From Dickeya chrysanthemi NCPPB 402 (lineage in GTDB: Bacteria; Pseudomonadota; Gammaproteobacteria; Enterobacterales; Enterobacteriaceae): a stretch of 64,000 bases of DNA. This document shows, in pieces, positions 42,488-51,806 of this stretch (positions are counted from its first letter, which is position 1; each line of letters opens with the position of its first letter). Below the pieces are notes generated by a model. The model worked only from the letters and a program-made list of their open reading frames with translations, searched no databases and was not told the origin of the DNA. The translations under genes were made by a program, and so were the position numbers. The stretch is taken from the NCBI RefSeq assembly GCF_000406105.1, contig NZ_CM001974.1, forward strand, positions 2,020,367 through 2,084,366, in the 5' to 3' direction.

Positions 42488-43373
42488 GTCAGCGGCACCT
42501 TCTCCACTACTGACTACGCTATTTCCTGATGCCACCGGTGCGCTGGTGGCCCTGCCGAATATTCATCAATGGGTTGTCGCTGCGCTGACGGTCGAGGTGA
42601 TGTTGACGCCAAAACCGGGTCTGGTGGATCGGGATAACAACGGTGCGCATCGCGATATGGATGTGCCGTTGTTTCAGGCCAGTATCGCTGCGCTGACGCC
42701 GTGGTTTGCCCGTTTTACCGAGGCCGGCGTTGCACATAGCGCGTTGCCGATAACGCAGTTATTGCCGCAAGTCCGGCCGATTGGCATTGCGGCTGAACAA
42801 TCCATGTTGGCGGCGACCGGGGGCGTAAATACCCATAAAGGCGGTATTTTTGCCTTTGGACTCCTGTGCAGCGCGGCTGGCTGGCTGGCGGGGCGTCGGC
42901 AGCGGCTGACACAAGACAGCTTATGCGAATGCGTGGCGCAAATGAGCGCCGATCTGGTGCGTAATGAGCTGGAAAATAGCCAGCACACTGCGACGGCAGG
43001 AGAACATCTGTTTCGACGTCACGGCCTGACCGGTGCAAGGGGCGAAGCCGCCAGTGGCTTTGCTACCGTACGTCGGTATGCGTTGCCCGTTTACTTGAGC
43101 GCGCGTGCGCAAGGGAAAGACGAGGAATCTGCTTTGTTGCAGGCGTTGGTCGTTTTAATGGCTCACAACCCGGATACCAACGTCGTCTCTCGCGGCGGTA
43201 TAGATGGGTTGACGTTCGTGCAGACGTATGCACGAACATTACTTTCCGACGGGGTGACCCATCAGGGATTACAGGAGATGAACCGTGCGTTGGTGGCGCG
43301 CAACGTCAGCCCCGGCGGTAGCGCTGACTTACTGGCGTTAACCTGGTTACTTTCACACTATCCTGCCGTCTGA
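42465..43373 (+). CDS. citG: Triphosphoribosyl-dephospho-CoA synthase
   Basis: Makes the citrate lyase prosthetic-group precursor from ATP and dephospho-CoA. About 302 residues; family signatures LTPKPGLVDRDNNGAHRDMD, TGGVNTHKGGIFAFGLL and NPDTNVVSRGG are visible. The start could be TTG 42441, inside citX, or the ATG at 42465, which I prefer. It is the last gene of the citrate operon; no strong terminator follows. Confidence 0.94.
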   Translation: MPGLTHTESAAPSPLLTTLFPDATGALVALPNIHQWVVAALTVEVMLTPKPGLVDRDNNGAHRDMDVPLFQASIAALTPWFARFTEAGVAHSALPITQLLPQVRPIGIAAEQSMLAATGGVNTHKGGIFAFGLLCSAAGWLAGRRQRLTQDSLCECVAQMSADLVRNELENSQHTATAGEHLFRRHGLTGARGEAASGFATVRRYALPVYLSARAQGKDEESALLQALVVLMAHNPDTNVVSRGGIDGLTFVQTYARTLLSDGVTHQGLQEMNRALVARNVSPGGSADLLALTWLLSHYPAV

Positions 43374-43502
43374 ACCTCGTCTATTATTGGCTGACAGCCC
43401 CCTCGCTATTTTTTCATGAGTACTTGCCTCGCGCCGGTGGGGCTTGCTGTATGTCGGCGGTGCCGAATGTACAACGTATGAGCTAATGAATTGATAAAAC
43501 AC

Positions 43503-43529
43503 TAAAGTTGGCGACATCACTGTCGATAT
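43503..43529 (+). promoter_or_regulatory. FliA (sigma-28) promoter of ycgR
   Basis: TAAAGTTG, an 11-base spacer, then GTCGATAT; the consensus is TAAAGTTT-N11-GCCGATAA. The match is 13 of 16 with exact spacing. Transcription would begin near 43536, which rules out the ATG at 43537 as the ycgR start. Confidence 0.75.
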
Positions 43530-43620
43530 TAGTGCCATGTCGTATCCAGAGGGTTCTGGGACACTGAATAACGGATTAACCATTCAATTGACGGTGGGGA
43601 TGGATGTAGTGGATGACAAT

Positions 43621-44352
43621 ATGAAAGAGCAGTACGCCAGGCGGAACAAAATGGCGATTTGCGCCACCTTGCGCGGACTGCAAAAACAAGACGCCGCAGT
43701 GATGGTGTATCACACGCACGGTCAGTTCATCAGTAAGATCCTTGAGGTTGATTCGGACGAGGGCGAGTTCCTGTTTGACCTTGGGGCACTGGAGCGGGAG
43801 AACAGTCGTGCGTTGTTTGCCGGCGAGCTTGCGTTTGCGGCGGAAACGGCTGGTGCGAAGGTTGAATTCCGGTCCACGATTATCCGCATGGTCGAACATG
43901 ACGATTTACCGGCATTTTGTGCGGCTGTACCCGACGTGCTTTACTATATTCAGCGTCGTAATTTTTTCCGTATTAACTCTCCTGCCTGGCCCCCGATGAT
44001 CTGCCGGGGCGAGTTGCCTGATAACACCTATTTTGAATTTAACCTGAAGGATTTATCGCTGGGCGGCTTATGCATGTATACCGACGATCAATCCAGGGTT
44101 GGTCTTTTTGAGCCGGGGATGACGCTGAAAAATGTCGATGTTGATCTTGCCAGCTATGGGCAGTTCTGCCTGGATTTAGAGTTCGTTACTCATGCCACCA
44201 CAAAAGTCGTGGACAGCAAAGGTCGGGTAAAACAGATCGAACGCTTGAGCTTTAAATTTCCGCAGTTGAATGCTGCGCAGGAGCGTGGGCTACAGCAGGT
44301 GATTACCGAACTGGAATTAGACCAGAACGAAAAGCGCAAACGCCTGCGTTGA
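43621..44352 (+). CDS. ycgR: Flagellar brake protein YcgR (PilZ, c-di-GMP binding)
   Basis: When c-di-GMP is bound, YcgR contacts the flagellar motor and slows swimming. It has an N-terminal YcgR domain (GQFISKILEVDSDEGEF) and a C-terminal PilZ domain with both ligand motifs: QRRNFFRI (RxxxR) at about residues 111-118 and DLSLGGL ([DN]xSxxG). I chose ATG 43621 (243 residues) by alignment with E. coli YcgR; 43600 is also possible. The FliA promoter upstream places it in the late flagellar regulon. A terminator follows. It has no functional tie to the citrate genes beside it. Confidence 0.9.
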   Translation: MKEQYARRNKMAICATLRGLQKQDAAVMVYHTHGQFISKILEVDSDEGEFLFDLGALERENSRALFAGELAFAAETAGAKVEFRSTIIRMVEHDDLPAFCAAVPDVLYYIQRRNFFRINSPAWPPMICRGELPDNTYFEFNLKDLSLGGLCMYTDDQSRVGLFEPGMTLKNVDVDLASYGQFCLDLEFVTHATTKVVDSKGRVKQIERLSFKFPQLNAAQERGLQQVITELELDQNEKRKRLR

Positions 44353-44828
44353 ATCGATTGATTGACCCCAGGCCGGCAGCAGTCGTGCAAGTCGTACGCG
44401 ATCGGCTTCACAGGTCTTGTCTCTGATTGCGGGCTGGGGCAAAATACGCGCCCTGAAAAACCGACGCACAGTTACCGCGTCGGTTATTTTTTTGTATTTC
44501 ATCAAGAGGCCGGCGCTGTTTATGGCTCCGGATAGATATCAGTCAATACGCATGCCGCGGGCTGCGCAGAGTGAATAGAGAGAGACAATGGGGCAATCAG
44601 TTGTTTTGGAGCCGGTGCCCGCCGGCTGGCGCTGTCAATCCAGCGGCACAGATGCCGCTTCGGCAGGCTTTGTAATGAGCGGCACGTCGGCTGCTCGCCA
44701 CGCTTACCTCGGTTACAGCGACATTGTGCGCTTGTCCACATCCCGTTACTTGAAACACCAACCGATGACGTTGTCGTCGGCGGTGCATTCATGGTTGATG
44801 GCGACTGTCGATAAAGGAGGTTTGCGTC
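44353..44828 (+). other. Intergenic region between ycgR and plaP
   Basis: 476 bases: the ycgR terminator at 44459-44493, then plaP upstream sequence. A short open frame at 44588-44839 has no protein-like features, and I see no other structure. Confidence 0.6.
44459..44493 (+). terminator. Terminator of ycgR
   Basis: AACCGACGC/GCGTCGGTT stem with a 9-base loop, followed by ATTTTTTT. Confidence 0.9.
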
Positions 44829-46190
44829 ATGACAACTGATTCCACGGTGACCACATCACGTGTGCAACTGCGTAAGACCCTGACGTTGGTCCCGGTAGTG
44901 ATGATGGGGCTGGCGTATATGCAACCGATGACGCTGTTCGATACATTCGGCATCGTTTCCGGGCTGACGGATGGGCATGTCGCCACGGCTTATGCGTTTG
45001 CATTGATCGCCATTCTGTTTACTGCACTCAGCTATGGTAAGTTGGTGCGCCGCTTCCCGTCCGCCGGGTCAGCTTATACCTATGCCCAGAAAGCCATCAG
45101 CCCGACAGTCGGTTTCATGGTGGGCTGGTCATCGTTGCTGGACTACCTGTTTATGCCGATGATCAATATCCTGCTGGCGAAAATCTATTTTGAAACGTTG
45201 ATCCCCGGTATTCCATCATGGATCTTTGTGGTTCTGCTGGTGGGATTCATGACGTTATCGAATTTGCGCGGTATCAGAACCGTCGCTAATTTCAACAGCC
45301 TGATCGTGGTGTTGCAGGTTGCCGTGATGGTGGTGATTACCGGCATGGTGATTTACGGTGTGTCTCACGATGAAGGTGCCGGTACGTTGGCGAGTAGCCG
45401 CCCATTCTGGTCTGATAATGCGCAAGTGGTGCCGATGATTACCGGCGCGACGATTTTGTGCTTTTCATTCCTGGGATTCGATGGCATCAGTTCGTTGTCT
45501 GAAGAAACCAAAGACGCCGGCCGTGTGATTCCGAAAGCGATTTTCCTGACAGCACTGCTCGGTGGCGTGATTTTCGTGGTGGTGTCTTACTTCCTGCAAC
45601 TTTATTTTCCAGATATCTCGCGTTTTCAACACCCGGATGCGTCACAGCCTGAAATCATGCTGTACGTGGCCGGTAAAGCGTTTCAGTTCGGCATTCTGAT
45701 TTTCTCCTGTGTGACTGTGCTGGCTTCCGGCATGGCTGCGCATGCCGGCGTATCCCGCCTGATGTACGTGATGGGCCGAGACGGGGTATTCCCGGAGCGT
45801 TTCTTCGGCTATGTACATCCGCGCTGGCGGACACCGGCGTTGAACGTATTGCTGGTTGGCGTGATTGCGCTCTCTGCCGTGTCGTTCGATCTGGTAACGG
45901 CAACCGCGCTAATCAACTTCGGTGCGCTGGTCGCGTTCACGTTTGTGAATCTGTCGGTGATTTCTCAGTTCTATATTCGTGAGCGCCGCAACAAGACGCT
46001 GAAAGACACGGTGAATTATCTGATTCTGCCGGTGATGGGCGCACTGACCGTTGGCGCGCTGTGGTTAAATCTGGAAAAAACGTCCATGACGTTGGGGCTG
46101 GTGTGGGCGGCGATTGGTTTGCTCTATCTGGCTATTGTGACGCGTCGTTTCAGGCAACCCGTGCCTCAGTACAACGAAGATCTGGCGTAA
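44829..46190 (+). CDS. plaP: Putrescine importer PlaP (YeeF)
   Basis: Inner-membrane amino acid-polyamine-organocation permease, 453 residues with twelve spans. It follows E. coli PlaP almost throughout ([60 protein letters not shown]). In E. coli it imports putrescine, proton-coupled, and supports surface motility. AAAGGAGG precedes the ATG at good spacing. It lies next to sbcB as in the E. coli yeeZ-sbcB region. Confidence 0.94.
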   Translation: MTTDSTVTTSRVQLRKTLTLVPVVMMGLAYMQPMTLFDTFGIVSGLTDGHVATAYAFALIAILFTALSYGKLVRRFPSAGSAYTYAQKAISPTVGFMVGWSSLLDYLFMPMINILLAKIYFETLIPGIPSWIFVVLLVGFMTLSNLRGIRTVANFNSLIVVLQVAVMVVITGMVIYGVSHDEGAGTLASSRPFWSDNAQVVPMITGATILCFSFLGFDGISSLSEETKDAGRVIPKAIFLTALLGGVIFVVVSYFLQLYFPDISRFQHPDASQPEIMLYVAGKAFQFGILIFSCVTVLASGMAAHAGVSRLMYVMGRDGVFPERFFGYVHPRWRTPALNVLLVGVIALSAVSFDLVTATALINFGALVAFTFVNLSVISQFYIRERRNKTLKDTVNYLILPVMGALTVGALWLNLEKTSMTLGLVWAAIGLLYLAIVTRRFRQPVPQYNEDLA

Positions 46191-46229
46191 CTAACCGGAC
46201 GATATACCGCGATAAACGTAACGTTATTG

Positions 46230-46265
46230 ACAGGCTCCCATGATTCCATGAGAGCCTGTTTTTTT
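46230..46265 (+). terminator. Terminator of plaP
   Basis: ACAGGCTC/GAGCCTGT stem with an inner CATG pairing and a T7 tail, 40 bases after the stop. Confidence 0.88.
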
Positions 46266-46338
46266 GCACCCCTCGAACGGTTTATCGATCCGGGAGTTGC
46301 CTACCCGATAGCAACGCGCCGCCACGCAGGTGGGAATA

Positions 46339-47769
46339 TCAAGTCAGCAGTTGCTGAGCATAGGCAAACAGCGCTTTCAGCAACGCCGTTTTCTTTTCGT
46401 CACCATCGTGAAGCTGATAAAGCTGATTCAAGGTATCAAAGTAATCTTGTACCCGCTCAGTGGTAAACACCGCCCGACGATGTGCCAGCCAGCGTTGCTG
46501 CTCTTGTTCATCCAGAGTGCCAGGGAAATTGCGAGCGCGATAGCGAAACAGTAATTCCTCCACCCGGCGGTCGACAAACTGAAGATTCAGCGCAGGAAGG
46601 TGCTGAGCATCGGTTTTACGGATAATCGCCATTGCGGCGCGGTCGGCGTCACTGAAAAAACCATCATACAATTGCAGGTCGACATCTTTCGCCGCCTCAA
46701 ACGGCGGAGCATCGGCAAACAGCGCCACCACTTTCTCTCTTACGCTGCTATTTTGACGCAATAATTGCAGATTGTTCAGACAATGTTGGCGGTCGATCCC
46801 CAGTCGTTCCGCATCTTCCGGACGCAGCGTACTGGCCGGCGCCAGCACCGGGCATTTATTGATATGTACCAGTTTGATAGGCACTGGGGATTCATCTTCC
46901 GCCAACAAATCACGGCGAGTGTACAGCCGTGTGCGCAGTTCATCTGCATCCAGCGACAGTAATGGCTGAATATCCCCCGCCAGATCGCAGACAATGACGG
47001 CGTTACGGTTATCCGGGTGCCAGGCCAGCGGAACAATCCAACTGGTATTGCCACGGGCTGCGCCAAACATACCGGAAACATGCACCAGCGGCTTCATTTG
47101 CGGGATATCGATTAACGCGCTGACTTTGTTTTTGTTGCGCAACCCGTAGAGATAATCGAACAATTTGGGTTGCGCCTGTTTAAGCAGACGCGCCATCGCA
47201 ATAGTGGCATAGACATCAGACATGGCATCGTGTGCCTGAGTATGTTCAACGCCGTTGGCGCGCGTCAGATGTTCGAGCCTGAAGCTTGGGAAACCATCGT
47301 CGTTTTCAGGCCATACAATGCCGTCGGGGCGCAAGGCATAGCACGCCCGCAACATATCCAGTAAATCCCAGCGTGAGTTACCGTTTTGCCAACTGTAGGC
47401 ATAAGGGTCGATGAAGTTGCGGTAAAACAGATTACGGCTAACTTCATCGTCAAAACGAATATTGTTGTAGCCCATGATACAGGTGCCCGGCACACTGAAT
47501 GCTTCATGGATATGGCGGGCGAATTCCGTTTCGCGCATCCCCCGGCTTTGTGCGATTTGTGGCGTAATGCCGGTAATCATCACCGCTTCCGGATCGGGCA
47601 AATAATCGTCGGCTGGCTGACAGTAGATAACGACCGGCTCGCCAATCACGTTAAAATTCAAATCAGTGCGGACACCGGCGAACTGCGCCGGACGGTCTTT
47701 GGCCGGGTGCTTGCCAAAAGTTTCATAATCATGGACGAAAAAAGTGGGTTCGGTGTGTTGATTTTGCAC
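46339..47769 (-). CDS. sbcB: Exodeoxyribonuclease I
   Basis: Processive 3'-5' single-strand DNA exonuclease used in recombination and mismatch repair. About 476 residues from a GTG at 47769, close to the 475 of E. coli; the longer frame to 47814 adds unconserved residues. DEDDh catalytic residues are visible: FVHDYETFG (Asp, Glu), NNIRFDDEVSRN (Asp) and AHDAMSDVYATI (His, Asp). The SH3-like and C-terminal helical parts align to E. coli (RARNFPGTLDEQEQQRWLAH). AGAGA lies just before the GTG. Confidence 0.97.
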   Translation of the reverse strand: MQNQHTEPTFFVHDYETFGKHPAKDRPAQFAGVRTDLNFNVIGEPVVIYCQPADDYLPDPEAVMITGITPQIAQSRGMRETEFARHIHEAFSVPGTCIMGYNNIRFDDEVSRNLFYRNFIDPYAYSWQNGNSRWDLLDMLRACYALRPDGIVWPENDDGFPSFRLEHLTRANGVEHTQAHDAMSDVYATIAMARLLKQAQPKLFDYLYGLRNKNKVSALIDIPQMKPLVHVSGMFGAARGNTSWIVPLAWHPDNRNAVIVCDLAGDIQPLLSLDADELRTRLYTRRDLLAEDESPVPIKLVHINKCPVLAPASTLRPEDAERLGIDRQHCLNNLQLLRQNSSVREKVVALFADAPPFEAAKDVDLQLYDGFFSDADRAAMAIIRKTDAQHLPALNLQFVDRRVEELLFRYRARNFPGTLDEQEQQRWLAHRRAVFTTERVQDYFDTLNQLYQLHDGDEKKTALLKALFAYAQQLLT

Positions 47770-48173
47770 GGTTTCTCTCTGTTCAGCCTGACGACGGCAA
47801 GTACTGGATATCACTCATACTGTCGTGACGCATGGTTGTCACCGTCAGTGTTAACGGGCATCAGCGCTATGCGGAACGTCTCGCCAGTCTAAAGGCAACT
47901 TATCAGTCTTTCAGTAAAAAGGGTGACGGACAACACAAGGCCGTCATGGTAAACCATCCTGCCGTCTGACTAAAGTCGACATCGTTGATGTCATGTGCGT
48001 GTTGAATCGAGTCAGGTGCAATCAGCGCAAGGGAGTGATAGGGTGCACATAAAGGCAACGATTGCATCGGCGATGTGGGGAAACCACCTTGTCGACGATA
48101 GCGGCTAACCTGTATGGTTAATACAGGGCGGTTTCCGCAGGATGAATCTTAATCGTTAAGTAAGGGTAGAAAA
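47770..48173 (+). other. Intergenic region between sbcB and tmaR, with nested hairpin
   Basis: 404 bases. E. coli sbmC and dacD, which lie between sbcB and yeeX there, are absent. At 48079-48136 GGAAACC pairs with GGTTTCC around an inner CCTGTA/TACAGG hairpin (48109-48127), so the tmaR leader may be structured. No gene is seen. Confidence 0.5.
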
Positions 48174-48512
48174 ATGGAGAAGGGTAACACTAAGCCATGT
48201 TTCCAGGATGTGCTGGAATTCGTGCGTATGTTCCGTCGTAAGAACAAACTGCAGCGTGAAATTGCAGATAACGAAAAGAAAATCCGTGATAACCAGAAGC
48301 GTGTACTGCTGCTGGATAACCTGAGCGAGTACATTAAACCGGGTATGTCGATCGAAGACATCCAGAACATTATCGCCAACATGCGTAGCGATTATGAAGA
48401 CCGCGTTGATGAATACATCATCAAAAATGCGGAGCTGTCGAAAGAACGCCGTGAGCTGTCTCGCAAAATCAAAGAAATGGGTGAAATCAAACCGCCGGTG
48501 GAGGCGAAATAA
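48174..48512 (+). CDS. tmaR: PTS regulator TmaR (YeeX)
   Basis: Small coiled-coil protein, 112 residues, that in E. coli gathers enzyme I of the PTS at the cell pole and so controls sugar uptake; it depends on tyrosine phosphorylation. The sequence matches E. coli YeeX closely ([60 protein letters not shown]). It is highly charged with no membrane span. It is another gene of the relocated his-sbcB-yeeX region. Confidence 0.95.
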   Translation: MEKGNTKPCFQDVLEFVRMFRRKNKLQREIADNEKKIRDNQKRVLLLDNLSEYIKPGMSIEDIQNIIANMRSDYEDRVDEYIIKNAELSKERRELSRKIKEMGEIKPPVEAK

Positions 48513-48524
48513 TTTCACTGACGT

Positions 48525-48556
48525 TCAGGGTCGGTTTCCGGCCCTGATGCTTTTTG
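48525..48556 (+). terminator. Terminator of tmaR
   Basis: TCAGGG/CCCTGA stem (extended by GG/CC pairing) with a GC-rich loop and a CTTTTT tail, 12 bases after the stop. Confidence 0.8.
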
Positions 48557-48580
48557 GGGCGGGCTGATGATTCCAGCGGC

Positions 48581-49146
48581 CTACGACTGGCTCATCACGA
48601 TTTCCGGCACCAGCGCCTTTTTCTGCATCATGCAGTCGCGCCAGGCGCTGCCGGTCTGGCCTTTATCCAGCGCGTCTGCGTTGATGGCGGGAATTGCCCG
48701 CACCTGCGTGTCGATGATCTTGCCGCCGCCGGCGGTGTTGATAGTCTGATTTTTGATGTAATACCTTGTCATTACGTGATATTTCCCGTCGATACCCGTC
48801 ATACTTCAAGTTGCAGGTGTGTTGGCTTTATTACTCGGCCCCTCCCTGGGCCTCGCTCTTTCAGGGCTGCAGCCAGCTGCGTTCAAATCTGCTCCCGGCA
48901 GATTTGTCGCTCACCCCGGTCACTTACTTGTGTAAGCTCCCGGGGATTCGCTGCGTCGCCGCCTTCCTGCAACTCGAATTATTTTGGGTCGAGATGCTTT
49001 ACCTGCCTCAGCAAATCGGTCGTGCACTCGTTGGCGGCGCGCGCCACATGCAGGAAGGCGGTATCGGTCGGTTCGTTGCGTGGCGACGTCGAGCAGGCTG
49101 ACAACGCCAATACGCTGATGATGATAATCACGTTGTTATCTGTCAT
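48581..49146 (-). pseudogene. Lipoprotein gene split by a palindromic repeat
   Basis: The 5' part (49146 to about 48991) starts MTDNNVIIIISVLALSAC: a signal peptide with lipobox LSAC and Cys at residue 18, then a polar mature part ending QVKHL before running into the repeat and a stop. The 3' part (about 48791 to 48581) continues DGKYHVMTRYYIKN and ends IVMSQS. Both parts are in the frame that places GAC before GGG at the junction. Deleting the repeat with one TCGA copy gives CAT-CTC-GAC-GGG and a single frame of about 121 residues. AGGGA lies upstream of the ATG. Function unknown; a small outer-membrane or periplasmic lipoprotein is likely. Confidence 0.7.
48792..48990. repeat. Palindromic repeat, copy 2 (about 199 bp), inserted in a lipoprotein gene
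   Basis: The left end ATACCCGTCATACTTCAAG leads into TTGCAGGTGTGTTGGC; the right end reads CTTCCTGCAACTCGAATT and then ATTTTGGGT. The terminal arms are inverted repeats and match copy 1 at 22003-22139. It carries an extra internal segment with an AAATCTGC/GCAGATTT hairpin and an inverted CCCCGG/CCGGGG pair. TCGA flanks it on both sides and may be a target duplication. Confidence 0.85.
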
Positions 49147-49521
49147 GTGCCAATATTCCCTTTCGCTTTTTGCCAATAGTCAGCGGCATACCTCTTTTGC
49201 ATCACGATGAAGTTTTGTTTTTGCATCACGATGAAGTTTTTGCATAACGATGAAGCATCACTGTCAGGCATGACCTGCGACATACCATTCAACGAACCGC
49301 TTCTGATTGTCAAGGCAAGAGCCGGTGGGTTTTTACCGCTTTCATACCACCTCGCATCATTGTTGCAAGCGACTGCAACCGTTGCGGTTGTTTGCGTAGC
49401 GGGTTCAGGAGCGCGAATTCCTGCCTATCGACCGGGACTGTACGCTGGCACACTGCGCCCAGATTGAACGACTGCCGGAAATCCGGCGAAAACGGGTAAG
49501 GGACATACCATCAGAATTTCA
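49147..49521. other. Intergenic region before comEC with short tandem repeat
   Basis: 375 bases. A roughly 20-bp unit, TTTTGCATCACGATGAAG, occurs three times head to tail at 49195-49255 (the third copy has one change). The last 120 bases before comEC contain a 40-codon open stretch in another frame, without a start codon. No gene can be supported. Confidence 0.5.
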
Positions 49522-51768
49522 TTGAACCAACTGGCGATAGCGCTCATCGTCGGCCCGTTGTTGTTGCTGATATTGCCGGGTTTGCCGGAGCTGCCTGTGC
49601 TGATATGGGGCCTCCCTGCCGTGTTGCTGCTTAAGACGCGTTTTTATCCGCTCGGTCTGGTGGCGATTGGCGTGATCTGGAGTCTCTACAACGGCCGGGA
49701 AATACTCCACCAGGTGGAGCAGTTTACCCAGCGGCCGTTAACCGCAAGGGTTAGTGTCAGTAGCGTTCGCTTTGCACAAGCGGATGCCGATCAGGTGGTA
49801 GTGCGTTTATGGCAGATCAACGATCGCTGGGTATTTCCGCCGCTCTACGCCCGGCTGGATGCGTTGCCGCAGATGGCGGACTGGTGCGGCGGACAACAGT
49901 GGAACGTGAGGTTACGGTTGCGTCCGGTGCATAGCCGATTGAATGAAGGAGGTTTCGATCGCCAGCGCTGGGCACTGGCTAAAGCACAACCGCTGACCGG
50001 GCGAATATTGTCCGCAGAGAGTGTGGCGCCCGAGTGTGGATGGCGTCAGCGTCTGGTTAATCAGGCCGAACAACAAACTCTCCTGCTGCCGTGGCGCGCC
50101 ATCATACTGGCGCTGGCGGTTGGGGAGATGACCCTGATTGACGATAACATTCTCGATGTACTTCGGCAGACAGGGATCATGCATCTGATGGCGATATCGG
50201 GGCTGCACATCGTACTGGCGGCATTATTTGGCTGGAGTATTGTGCGTGCGGCGCAGTATCTGCTGCCGGTTCACTGGGTAGAACACCGTGCTCCCTTATG
50301 GTGCGGCTTGTGTTGCGCCTGGGGATACGTCTGGCTGGCCGGGGGTAACCCACCGGCGGTCAGGGCTGCATTGGCGTTGTCATGCTGGACGCTACTAAGG
50401 CTGCGTGGCTTGTCGGTATCAGCGTGGCAAGTGTGGTTGTGGTGTGTGGGATTAATTCTGGTCAGCGATCCGTTGAGCGTTCTTTCAGACAGTTTCTGGC
50501 TCTCTGCGCTGGCGGTCGCCGCACTGATTTTCTGGTATCAGTGGGCACCGCTGCCACTGCATTTGCAGCACTCCTGGCGTTGGGGATGGTTGCGCGGGCT
50601 ACACATGCAAATAGGCGTCACACTATTGCTGATGCCATTGCAGGTCTTGCTATTTCATGGCGTTAGCCTGAGTTCATTACCTGCCAACCTATGGGCGGTG
50701 CCGCTGGTCTCATTCATTACAACCCCGCTGATTCTACTGGCATTACCATTGATGGTGGTTCCGGGGGTAGCGCAAGTACTCTGGTGTCTGGCTGATCGTT
50801 CGCTGGCACTGGTTTTCCTGCCGTTGCAGGTCATGCCGGCGGGTTGGCTATCACTGGGGGAGCTCATAGTGCCTTACAGTGTGGCGGGGTGGCTGGCGGT
50901 GATTGTCTGGCGCTTTGCCTGGTGGCGGACGTATCCGTTCAGCCTGTTGGCGTTGATACTGATGGCGGCGTTGCGGCCAAAACCGCCGGTACCGTTGTGG
51001 CGAGTTGACATGCTGGATGTCGGGCATGGGCTGGCCGTGGTGATTGAACGACAAGGTAAAGCCTGGTTGTATGATACCGGACCCGGTTGGGATGGCGGCA
51101 ACAGCGCCGAGCGTGAAATCCTGCCTTATCTTAAATGGCGAGGACTGCAGTTGGAGGGCGTGATTCTTAGCCACAGCCATCTGGATCACAGTGGTGGGCT
51201 GAAGGCGTTGCAACGCGCGCTTTCACCTGTGCCGATATACAGTCCGTTGCTTGAACCGGATCATCGACCTTGCGTACAAGGGAACCAGTGGCGCTGGCAA
51301 GGATTGACGTTCAGCGTGATTTGGCCGCCGGTGCGGGTTCGTGAAGCCGGCAATAATGATTCCTGTGTGGTGCAGGTGGATGATGGCCGCTATCGGGTAT
51401 TGCTGACGGGCGATTTAGAGCGCGAAGATGAAGCTATGCTGCTACGCACTCAACGAGATAAGTTGGCGGCGGATATTCTACAAGTGCCGCATCATGGCAG
51501 CACCACATCGTCATCACCGCCGTTTTTACGTGCGGTGGATGCAGAAGCGGTGTTGTCATCCAACTCACGATACAATCCGTGGCGCTTGCCGGCAGTGAGT
51601 GTGGTACGGCGTTACCGGCAGATGGGCTATCGCTGGCACGATACCGCCGTCGGCGGGCAACTGAGTGTGCGTTTTTTCGACGAAGGCATTGAAATGTTGC
51701 GCTACCGGGGTGAAATATCACCTCGCTGGTATCATCAGTGGTTTGGCGCTAACCGGGATAATGAGTAA
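49522..51768 (+). CDS. comEC: DNA uptake channel protein ComEC/Rec2 (YcaI)
   Basis: Inner-membrane channel for single-stranded DNA entry, 748 residues from TTG 49522. An N-terminal span pair precedes a soluble OB-like part, then the membrane competence domain ([19 protein letters not shown]) with about eight spans, and a C-terminal metallo-beta-lactamase domain ([36 protein letters not shown]). It aligns with E. coli YcaI end to end. The ribosome-binding site AAGGGA and the alignment place the true start at 49510, where the codon is ATC, not ATG. It lies 38 bases before msbA. Confidence 0.93.
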   Translation: MNQLAIALIVGPLLLLILPGLPELPVLIWGLPAVLLLKTRFYPLGLVAIGVIWSLYNGREILHQVEQFTQRPLTARVSVSSVRFAQADADQVVVRLWQINDRWVFPPLYARLDALPQMADWCGGQQWNVRLRLRPVHSRLNEGGFDRQRWALAKAQPLTGRILSAESVAPECGWRQRLVNQAEQQTLLLPWRAIILALAVGEMTLIDDNILDVLRQTGIMHLMAISGLHIVLAALFGWSIVRAAQYLLPVHWVEHRAPLWCGLCCAWGYVWLAGGNPPAVRAALALSCWTLLRLRGLSVSAWQVWLWCVGLILVSDPLSVLSDSFWLSALAVAALIFWYQWAPLPLHLQHSWRWGWLRGLHMQIGVTLLLMPLQVLLFHGVSLSSLPANLWAVPLVSFITTPLILLALPLMVVPGVAQVLWCLADRSLALVFLPLQVMPAGWLSLGELIVPYSVAGWLAVIVWRFAWWRTYPFSLLALILMAALRPKPPVPLWRVDMLDVGHGLAVVIERQGKAWLYDTGPGWDGGNSAEREILPYLKWRGLQLEGVILSHSHLDHSGGLKALQRALSPVPIYSPLLEPDHRPCVQGNQWRWQGLTFSVIWPPVRVREAGNNDSCVVQVDDGRYRVLLTGDLEREDEAMLLRTQRDKLAADILQVPHHGSTTSSSPPFLRAVDAEAVLSSNSRYNPWRLPAVSVVRRYRQMGYRWHDTAVGGQLSVRFFDEGIEMLRYRGEISPRWYHQWFGANRDNE

Positions 51769-51806
51769 TAATAGACGGCTATTTATCAAAGGCTCAGGTT
51801 TATTGC

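Noticed and set aside
44588..44839. 83-codon plus-strand frame before plaP
   Set aside because: No ribosome-binding site, no domain, overlaps the plaP ribosome-binding site and start; treated as chance.
48554..49210. Plus-strand frame of 218 codons across the palindromic repeat
   Set aside because: It exists only because the repeat bridges the two halves of a minus-strand lipoprotein gene; Cys/Ser/Arg-rich without domains and no ribosome-binding site.
49207..49467. 86-codon frame before comEC
   Set aside because: It begins inside the tandem repeat and has no protein-like family features; frame-to-frame fragments nearby suggest at most decayed sequence.
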